In this document: positions 55,994 to 64,000 of the stretch, piece by piece
How the letters are laid out: every line of letters starts with the position of its first letter
How positions within the stretch are numbered: position 1 is the stretch's first letter
Notes under the pieces: generated by a model
What the model was told of the DNA's origin: nothing
Database searches by the model: none
What the model saw: the letters and a program-made list of their open reading frames with translations, nothing else
Translations under genes and position numbers: made by a program
Assembly (NCBI GenBank): GCA_007449985.2
Contig: VIIQ02000032.1
Span: 372,001-436,000, forward strand
DNA length: 64,000 bases
Direction of reading: 5' to 3'
From: Desmodesmus armatus
Taxonomy: Eukaryota; Chlorophyta; Chlorophyceae; Sphaeropleales; Scenedesmaceae

Positions 55994-56896
55994 TCAGCTG
56001 TGGTGGGCGCCCGGTTCAACTCTAGCCCCACAACCTACAGACAGCAGGCTGCGCGTAGCTCCTGATGGTGGCGCCTGCACTGTTGCACTGACTCCGCACA
56101 CACAAACAAGCTTCTGCTGGTGAGCCCACCTCCAACAGCCGTAAGTTATCCCAGCCAGGGCCAGCACGGCCCCCAGCACGCATGCCACAACTTTGATCTT
56201 GGTAGCAGTGTCGAGCTGGGAGGCTCCCGAAGCTGACGGAGCAGTAATGCCCTGGTTGTATTGCGCAATAGGAATAGGTGACGGGGATGGTGACAGAACC
56301 AGGTATGACGTTGGTGACGGGTATGGTGGTGCAGAGAGTGGCGATAATGATGCCTGTGCTGCTGGTGCAGCCATGATGAATCTGACTGCATGGATCGCCG
56401 AGCTGGTGACAGCAGCATAACCAACCGCCACATACGAGGGTGGCAGCGCTGAGCAGTGAAGGTCGATCGGGACCACCGTAAGACGGTTGCTCAAGTTGAC
56501 GCGCTGGCCAACACCCAAAAAATGGATCATCCCCAAGTCTGTCTTGCTGCTTCCTTTGTTCAGCTGAGGACAGGTGTACCCAGTCAGTGAGCGCAGCTCG
56601 CTGTCGCTGTGGTCATCGTGTATGGTGTCAGAAGGCATTGTGGCTGCTATGGCTGGCAGGTGGATGCCGCTGCTGCAGGCTGCTTCCAGTCTCACAATCG
56701 ATAGATGGGGCCCAAACGTTGTGCTGATGGGGCTTGTGCCAATGAGCCAGGAGGTAATATGAGAGCCATTATGACACAGCATTGTCTGACTTAAGTTGGT
56801 AGCAGCCTTTGGGAGGGGACAAGACCATCCGGTCTCTGCTGTTTGACATTGAGCACATGCTGCCAAGCTAAACATCAGCAGTGCTTGCGCCCACAT
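55994..56896 (-). CDS. Hypothetical single-pass membrane protein with signal peptide
   Basis: A single open frame from an ATG at 56896 gives 300 residues. Residues 1-18 are a good signal peptide (MWAQALLMFSLAACAQCQ). The presumed lumenal or extracellular part has several Cys and N-glycosylation sequons (NLSQ, NGSH, NLSN) and a Pro/Ser-rich stalk (SPSPSPIPI). A membrane segment at about 240-262 (VVACVLGAVLALAGITYGCW) is followed by a basic WRWAHQQK and a short tail. This is the layout of an algal cell-surface or pherophorin-like protein, but I cannot name a family. The layout itself supports a real gene; the lack of introns is unusual for this window. Confidence 0.5.
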   Translation of the reverse strand: MWAQALLMFSLAACAQCQTAETGWSCPLPKAATNLSQTMLCHNGSHITSWLIGTSPISTTFGPHLSIVRLEAACSSGIHLPAIAATMPSDTIHDDHSDSELRSLTGYTCPQLNKGSSKTDLGMIHFLGVGQRVNLSNRLTVVPIDLHCSALPPSYVAVGYAAVTSSAIHAVRFIMAAPAAQASLSPLSAPPYPSPTSYLVLSPSPSPIPIAQYNQGITAPSASGASQLDTATKIKVVACVLGAVLALAGITYGCWRWAHQQKLVCVCGVSATVQAPPSGATRSLLSVGCGARVEPGAHHS

Positions 56897-57337
56897 CAGC
56901 TACAGTCAGGCCCTCAGGGCGTTTGTTGGGCGCTGTGGCTCTCGGAAACCTCCAATGCAGTTGCAGTAGACGCATTAGAAGCTAGAATTGATTGGTGTTG
57001 AAACAAACAAGGTTCGACATTGCATGCGCAAACGCCACCTTGCTTCCGATGGTCGCCCGAAGGTCGACCGATGCAGTGGGGCCACTCGCAGCCGGCAACA
57101 ACCTGACTGACAGGCTGTTTGCAGTGATCAACCTTGATTGTAGCTGTGTGTCCCTTTGACTCTTCCTGGTTCGCGCAAGCCTCGGTGTCAGTTGCAGATG
57201 ACTTGAACAGGCCAGACAGGGCAACCAGAGGTTCAAAACCACCACTTCACATCAGGCAGCTACAGGCTGTGCATCTCAGCACACCAACCTGTTGTATATG
57301 CAGTTGCACCGTTCAGCACCGGGTAGCAGACCCACGG
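56897..57337. other. Short intergenic region
   Basis: 441 bases between two minus-strand genes. No feature recognised. Confidence 0.45.
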
Positions 57338-58839
57338 TCAACACCCACACTGCTCCATCACCCCTGCCAGCAATGCACTTGCTGCTGCATCAGCTGGCAT
57401 CTTTTGCTGCAGCACTGCCCGTGCAGCAGCACCATCCTGCTTCAGGGCTGCCCCCAGCAGCCGGCTCACAGCCGCCTGCTGGCTGTCGGCACTATGCGCT
57501 TTGGTTGCTGTTGCTGCAACCACAGCTGCTTGTACCATGGCCTCTGCTACTGCCGCTGGTGTTGGTGACTGTGCAGCAGCGCTGTTGCAGTGGGCTACCA
57601 GCATGTCGACACCAGCCGTGTCCCCAGACTGCACTGCCTTCCGAGCAGCTATGCTCAACGCGCTGCTGCCTTCGAAAGCACGCAGCGTCACATCTGCCCC
57701 AGCGTCAAGCAGCTGCTGTACTATCCCTGTGTGGTTCTGCGCGACTGCCAGATGCAGAGGCGTCCTAGACAGCTCATTGACAGCATCCACTGCCGCCCCT
57801 GCGCCCAGCAGCTGCTGCACCACTTCCCCATGCCCTGCATACGCCGCATTGTGCAGCGGTGTATTGCCATCCTCGTCCCGTGAGCTGACAGCAGCTCCAC
57901 GGGCTAACAAGAGCTGCACTACTGCGCTGTGCCCACGCGCTGCTGCTAGGTCAAGCGGGGTGTTGCCTGTGCTGCTGCAAGCCTCCAGCTCAGAGCCAGC
58001 TGCCAGCAGCAACTGCACGGTAGCAGTGCACCCAGCTGCTGCGGCATTGTGCAGCGGAGTGTGCTCCTCCTCCTGATCCCGTACTGACACGTCACCACCA
58101 GCTGCCAGTAGCATCTCTACCACCTGGGCAGCATCTGCTGCCTGGGAGCCTGCTGCTACGTGCAAGGGAGTGCCGTAGCGCGAGGTGGCGTTTGCAGGGC
58201 AGCCTGCCAGCAGTAGCTTCACCAGGGAAACATGGCTGTTCTGAGCTGCTGCATGCAGGGCTGTGAAGCCATCGGAGTCAACTGCCTTTATGTCTGCACC
58301 GGCTGCCAGTAAGAGCTCTGCTACCTTAGAGTGCCCGGCTGCTGCTGCAAGCTGCAGGGGGCTTCTGTGGCATGATCCAACTGCGTTGGGATCCGCACCG
58401 GCAGCTAGCAGCTGCTGAACGATGGCGTGGTGGCCGTTGCTTGCTGCAACACAGAGCATACAGGGCACACCAGTCTCACGGCATTCTGCAACTCCCACCT
58501 GGACTATTCAGGAAGATGGCAACAAGCACGAGACTCACCAGCTACGTGCAGTGGCTGATTCCACCGCTCGTCTTGTGCATCAACTGCTGCTCCAGCTTGC
58601 AAGAGCTCCGCTATGACCTGCTGATTGCCTGTTTCACAAGCCTGGTGCAATGCTGCTGCTGTGCAGCAACCAGCCTGGCCTTGGTCCAGCATCCCTCGTG
58701 TCCTGATACTGAGTAATGCGGTGCCAGAATTTTTGTTGTCAACTTGGGCAGTATTCAGTCGTGGGCTGATAAGCAGTTTGGCACAGATCTGATGAGCAGG
58801 AAGTGCAGCTGTGAAACGAGGGAAGCTGAGGCGTTGCAT
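57338..58839 (-). CDS. Ankyrin-repeat protein
   Basis: Two exons in phase, 58839-58539 and 58485-57338, give 482 residues. The intron is very short (53 bases), and its removal joins LHVA to the next helix of an ankyrin unit, which supports it. About ten ankyrin repeats run from residue 60 to about 385 (for example GFTALHAAAQNSHVSLVKLLL, NTPLDLAAARGHSAVVQLLL, NTPLHNAAYAGHGEVVQQLL). The C-terminal 100 residues are Ala-rich helix without a recognised domain. There is no catalytic domain, so the role is a protein-binding scaffold by inference. It is not an obvious duplicate of the ankyrin-RING protein: its repeats are closer to consensus. Confidence 0.85.
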
Positions 58840-60889
58840 TCTTCATGTGCGTTCACAAAAGGGTAATTCGCGACACAACAACAGCCATCGAGACTGCCTA
58901 GAGGCCCGTAGTGCTACAGCCTTGCCTTTGACTGACTGTAGCCCGTTTTACTCCGGCCTCCTGATCGAGTGCACGAACCCCTGTGAACTCCAGGCGACAA
59001 AAGGGGCGTGAGATCGCACCATGTTGGACCTTCATACACCGCAAGACAGCTGGCCACAGGAACAGGTTGGTCCCATCCCTCATACCCTTCCATCAGCAGC
59101 ACACATGATCACACACAGCTGCAGTCAATTTTTGTTGGCAGCGAGTCAGCTCCAGAACTGCACAACGCCTACGCTCAGATACTACTTGCAACCCAACCAT
59201 CAACCCAACGCCCGCCAAACGTCCGCCCCCGCCCTCACATCATAACCACAGCACCCCAGCTTGCACCAAAGGCTAAAAACAGCAAAACAGCTGCAACGTG
59301 CATGCATTGCTCTCAGGCCACACCCCGCGTGTGAGCACTCTGGTGAAGGTGAATGGCTGGCTGCTTGAGGCATGCTCGCAAACCAGTGCCTGCAATCACT
59401 CTTGCTGCCGTTGCAGCAGCACTGACTGACGGTGGGTGCTGTGGGAAGCTCTGTAGGGGCACAGACCCCTACCGAGCGCTGCAGCAACACACCTAGATAC
59501 CCTGTGCTCCTACAGCAGTGCACCATGGTGCAGGAAGCTACAAAGCACAAGGTAAGAAGAATGTCACACAGAAGTACAAAAGGTACACTTGTACGCTGCT
59601 AGTCAGCAGTGCTCTTTGTCACATGCAACCCGTCACGAACGCGCAGCATGCTGCTGCACACAGCAATGCAGCTGCACACAGCACCTGCGCCACCTGCTGC
59701 CAGCTAATGCCTGCGGAGTCTTTTCTTCCTGCCTGTGCTGCATGCATGCATGCACCACACACCTCCCCTGCCAGTCGCTGTCAGACAATAGTACAGACCA
59801 CACCCTCAAACCCCCTGCACCAACCAGCTGCCAAGGGCGCTGTGACCCCACCCTAGCTGGCTTCGCAATAAAATGCAACCGTAACAAGCGACCATCACCA
59901 CAAAGGGAGCACACACCCTATGCCCTGACCAAGCTGCACACAACCGCGATCACACACTGCTGTGCTATGCTGTCAGTGCCACCCCAACAGCAGGGGTCTG
60001 CCAAACTAACACACTGCAACTCTGCCTTGACCCTACAGCACATGCAGGAAACACCTTCATGATGCTCGCGTGCTGGCGACCACAGTCAAGCTGGCATTGT
60101 GACGCTGCATGCTACAGCAGACGCACAGCACCTGCCCGTCAACAACAGCATGTGCCCTCCACACCAATGCTGCAGCTCTCGCACTGACACACAGTCATGT
60201 GCACATGAGGCAAACCCCGGCAACAGGCACAACCACAACCAAACCAGCCCGGCATAGCCAGGTGTGGCACACAAGCGCCATGCCTACAGAGCAGCCATGC
60301 CCACACCAAGCACGGATACCCATGGGTACCACCAGTGCAGGATAGTGGCCAGCAATAGCTGCACTGCTAGCCGCTCCGCCAGCGACATTTATGTCAAGGC
60401 AATGCAAGGGCCCTGATGTTGGGCACAACGCATGCACCTACAGCTGCTTGCAGCCAACTCTTCTTGATTAATTTGAGACAGACAAGCGTAGATTTTTCCG
60501 CCATCCATGCACGGCAGCCATGGAATTGCTGGACAGTGTGTACTGGATAGTTTGAAAAGCTGCTGCACGCTTGCACGACTGCAACAGCAACATGCAGGCA
60601 GGCGCCAGGCACCCCCTAGTGACCGCCTGAGCTGCCTTGCAACCTACACCTGCCAACCGGCAGATCCACACACACGCCCTCGGCCCCACACAGCGCCATC
60701 CCCAGCCCCAACACTGCTGGCAGGACTGATGATGGCGTTCCGTCCGTGTGTGCTGCGACGTGCGCAGACCCCACAGCGCGCCTGTGCCAAGCGGGCGACA
60801 CACCCACTGGCTGGGCATCTATCAGCCCAGCTGGCAAGGTGTGCAGCGCCCCTTCACACACGAGTCCGTGTGTGCTGATCACTGCTGCA
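58840..60889. other. Intergenic 2-kb region
   Basis: No supported gene. It should contain the CYP710 3' UTR and the promoter of the ankyrin gene. Open frames here are short, His/Thr/Ala-rich and without motifs. Confidence 0.45.
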
Positions 60890-63888
60890 TCACGCCCTCT
60901 GAGGCCTGCGCTGCCTCAGGATGCTGTCTGCTGCTCCTGCAGCAGCTGCTGCTGTGCGCCCTGCTGCTGAGACCTGATCCAGTGTGCAGTGTGCCTCTGC
61001 TGGGTCGGCCTCTGCTGCAGCTGCTGGGGGCTCATCACCGCGCTGCCACATGGTGATGACGCTGTCGTGGGGGTAGATTGTGGGCAGGTACTTGATGCGG
61101 TCGCTGTCAGCAGTCCTGCAACAACAGCAACAGTGCAGTACAAAGTACACTCAGTTCAGGAGCATGGCATGACAGGGTTCGGTCAAGTACATAGCGATGG
61201 GTGAGCCTTGCATGCTCTGCAATCCCACTGCTCAGTGGCAGCTGGAAGGACCCTAGTCACTGAAAGCACAACTACACATGATCACGAGCTGTGTCGGAAC
61301 TTGAGGTAAGAAATGCCACCTCAAGAGAGGACCACGATCAAGGACCATACCTGAAGCGGGTCCAGTCAAGGCTTGTAGACAGGATAGCCAGGAAGGTGAT
61401 GAGGTGGTTGATGGCATACTCCTTGCCCACACAGTAGTGGGGCCCGTGGCCAAACACCAGGTAGTTGCCAGCATAGGTCACGTCCTCGCGACGCTCAGCG
61501 CTGCACCAAAACAGTACACGCAACAGGGGCAGCACTAGGTCAGCAGCTGTGCAACGGGCTACTTGCAGCAAGTTCACTGGCAGTTCTGTACATGCAGGTA
61601 TGTTGGGAACTGCAGGATGCGTAAGTGGCAGACAATTTGACACAGGGGCTGCTGGTTTGCCATCAGATCAACCAGCTGCAGTAGATTGCTGATGGCAGCT
61701 GGCTGTTTGTTGTCTCACCTGAACCTGTCAGGGTCAAAGCTCTCGCCCTGCGTGTAGCCCTGCCTGCATGCTGAAATGATGTCAGGAATGATGAATGCAC
61801 CGCGAGGGGCCTGCAGGCACAACAGCACACAGCACATACTGATGATGATTTCAATCACAGCTTGGGCAACACACTGCGGCCCTGCACACACATGCATGTA
61901 TGAGAGCCCTCAAAAACCTGCTCATGGACTGCAACCGATAAAAGTCAATGTGGTTATATCAGACCCTAGCCTAAGGTGGCAGCACGATACGCAAAGGACC
62001 CGCAGGCATGATGCTTCTGAGGCGTCCTCACCGTGTAGCTTTCAGTGAGCTTGAAGGGCTTCATGGCCACCTGGGGCACCATGGGGGCAGGGGGCCTGTA
62101 GCGCAGCACCTCCTTGATCACCTGCAGGCACAGCAGACACACACTTTCAACCACATGTGCGTGTCAGACGCACTTTTGAGACTAGTCTGTCGACATCACG
62201 ACATGGTCTCATGTCATGTACCTGCTGGTTGAACTTATGTGTCAACACACCATTCAGCACGCCCATACACAGACCCAAGGCAACACTGGCACATGGTGAC
62301 AACGTGAAAGAAGCCCAATAGCCTGACAGACACACCAATGGCCACATTCAACTGGCAAGTGTTCACCACCATCGCCCGAGCCACACGCATCCTGCATCAA
62401 CTTCCCAGACTGTCACTACCATCAACATGTACCTGGAGCCCATGCTCCAGAGTGCAAACCTGCTGGGCAAACACACCAACCACACCCACCCACCTGGCGT
62501 GTGTAGGGCATCTGAGCCAGTGTCTCGCCGGTGATGGTTGCATTGAGGTCTGGCCGTGCTGCTGCCTGCTCCGCGCGCACACGCTCCAGCACGTCAGGGT
62601 GCTCCGCCATCAGTGTGAGCACCCACACAAGGCTGGCAGTGCTGGCGTCCTGCACAGCACACCAACACATCACACAATGCCAGCCTCTCAAAGTCCTTGC
62701 CACGTTTACTCCATTGGTCTGCACGCTTGTTTTCCCAAGCAAAGGGAGCTGATATTGAGCTTTTGTACTCAGTCATGCTGGGCATTGACCAATGGTTGTG
62801 TTCCCATGTGCAACAGCTGGTCTACGCTGCAGGTGTTGCCGCAACCCTGCTGCAAGCAGGGTTACACTGCTGCTGTAAGCCTGACTGCCACTATCTCGGC
62901 GTACCTGTGATGCGAACAGGAAGTCCATGACAATGTAGGCCACCTCCATGTCATGGCTGTACTTGGGTGGAGGCAGGCCTGCTGTCTCGGCCTCGGCACA
63001 CTCGGTGAGGATCTGCACAGTCCAGAAGTCCAGCAGGCAGGAGGGCTCCTTGCCAGCACGGATGGCCTGCTTGGACCGGATGGCAGCCTGCTCCAGCACC
63101 TTCAGAATGTACTTCCGGCCCTGCAAAATGTACACAAGGCAAGCCACCGCTTGGCATTGGATTGCTTGCTGACTTGAACCCATGTCATCCTGTTTCTGTG
63201 CGTCAGGGCGGTAAACTGCTAGTAGTACGCAAACAGAAGAGGTCCATCTCCCTGTCCCCTTCACATGCAGTCGTTTAACAATGCGTCAAGCCTGATGTGG
63301 AGGTGAGTGTGCATTGAAGAACCGTGCAGGCATGCTGGTGCATCACATCGAAGCTGGACAGCATCGGTGCGCACCTTCATTGCGCGCCAGACAGCGGTGC
63401 CAGGGAACTTCAGCGGGAATGTGAGGAAGCCCGCCACCATCTCCATGTAGGCATCAGTGAACTCCTTTGCAACCTTTGGGTCATCCAGGTAGGGGCCTGG
63501 CGCGTTGAAGGATCAGGATGTAAGGGAGAAAAAGGCACGGCGGCAAGACAGCATAGGTGCTCGTCAGCATCACACGCCGGCAGCAGAAGCGGCACAGCAT
63601 CATCTGGGCTATATGCTGTGAAATGCAGCAGCTGAACCACCCTTCGAAACCGAATCAAACTGGCACAGCTGCGCTGCAAGCATGCCTGTACACAGCCCAA
63701 CTTATGCAATGCGCTGCAGCCGCATGCACCAGAACAGCATCAGCTTCAAGCAGAGGCAGAGGTCTTTGTGTCAGGGCTTACCGATGAACACCTTCTGGCT
63801 GGTGGCACAGTTCATGTCGCGCACCATGTCACGGACCTCACGGGGTGTGGGGTCAGACTGGAACTCATCCAGCCAGCTGTCCAGGTGG
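60890..63888 (-). CDS. CYP710: Sterol C-22 desaturase, cytochrome P450 CYP710 family (C-terminal part)
   Basis: Introduces the C-22 double bond of ergosterol-type sterols at the ER. Eight exons in phase: 63888-63782, 63496-63375, 63120-62905, 62649-62494, 62121-62032, 61810-61719, 61500-61351, 61115-60890, giving about 385 residues; roughly the first 120-130 lie beyond the right edge. P450 landmarks: I-helix FLFASQDASTASL (the family signature of CYP710), the ExxR motif KEVLRYRPP, FDPDRF and the heme loop FGHGPHYCVGKEYA with the Cys ligand. The aligned ends VIKEVLRYRPPAPMVP and NYLVFG...NHLITFLAI match CYP710 closely. The last exon extends past the usual end with about 45 Ala/Gln-rich residues. 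No defect is seen in the visible part. Confidence 0.92.
62171..62246. repeat. Dispersed repeat, copy B
   Basis: Partner of the repeat at 13-91, in the CYP710 intron between exons 62649-62494 and 62121-62032. Both copies carry a GTACCTG that on the minus strand reads CAG|GTAC, a potential splice donor. Confidence 0.55.
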
Positions 63889-64000
63889 CTGCAGGACACC
63901 ATGGGACACACAAACTGTCAGCCAGTCATCACATCACCAAAAGCTGCATCACCTGACATCGGGTTGGTGCACCAACAGGTCTGGTGAAAGACTTTGACTC

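Overview
This window is nuclear DNA from a green alga. The genes are intron-rich, with short exons and GT-AG introns. Plant-lineage genes sit together: gamma-tocopherol methyltransferase, a CYP710 sterol desaturase, a PPR-SMR protein, a plastid-type rhodanese and an LpxC relative. CAG/CTG runs encode polyglutamine, plant-type telomere motifs (TTTAGGG) lie inside the sequence, and TGTAA follows some genes as in chlamydomonadalean algae. The base composition and the many GCACA-type runs suggest a chlamydomonadalean such as Haematococcus, but the species is my inference. There are no operons, CRISPR arrays, rRNA genes or insertion sequences that I can see. Gene models below were built by joining exons at GT-AG (twice GC-AG) borders and checking reading phase across every junction. 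I ran no alignments; family calls rest on recognised motifs.

Layout from left to right. 265-3411 (-): N-terminal two-thirds of RPA1, running off the left edge. 5299-17839 (-): a very large ankyrin-repeat protein with an internal module duplication, a polyglutamine tract and a C-terminal C3HC4 RING. 19065-24334 (-): VTE4, complete at 337 codons. 24842-28289 (+): a plastid STR9-like rhodanese, divergent from VTE4. 28290-33854: gene-poor, with head-to-head telomere-like repeats. 33855-41707 (-): a 1,137-residue PPR-SMR-cyclin fusion. 42852-44242 (-): proteasome assembly chaperone PAC2, divergent from 44545-46328 (+), a DUF84/YjjX-type inosine/xanthosine triphosphatase. 46585-52597 (-): a 601-residue LpxC-like protein. 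53787-55047 (-): a RINGv (MARCH-like) membrane protein. 55994-56896 (-): an unrecognised single-pass surface protein. 57338-58839 (-): a second ankyrin protein. 60890-63888 (-): the C-terminal part of CYP710, running off the right edge.

The genes do not form one pathway. Two divergent pairs share short promoter regions (VTE4/rhodanese, both plastid-targeted by prediction; PAC2/triphosphatase). Three genes could act in ubiquitin-proteasome biology (ankyrin-RING, PAC2, RINGv).

The most interesting observations are these. The LpxC-like protein has lost all three zinc ligands and the other catalytic residues while keeping an intact 13-exon reading frame. The PPR-SMR-cyclin protein is an unusual domain combination. 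A 44-bp inverted repeat in an LpxC intron becomes fully paired, with two G:U wobbles, only in the sense RNA. Short tandem duplications of exon borders recur in introns of several genes.
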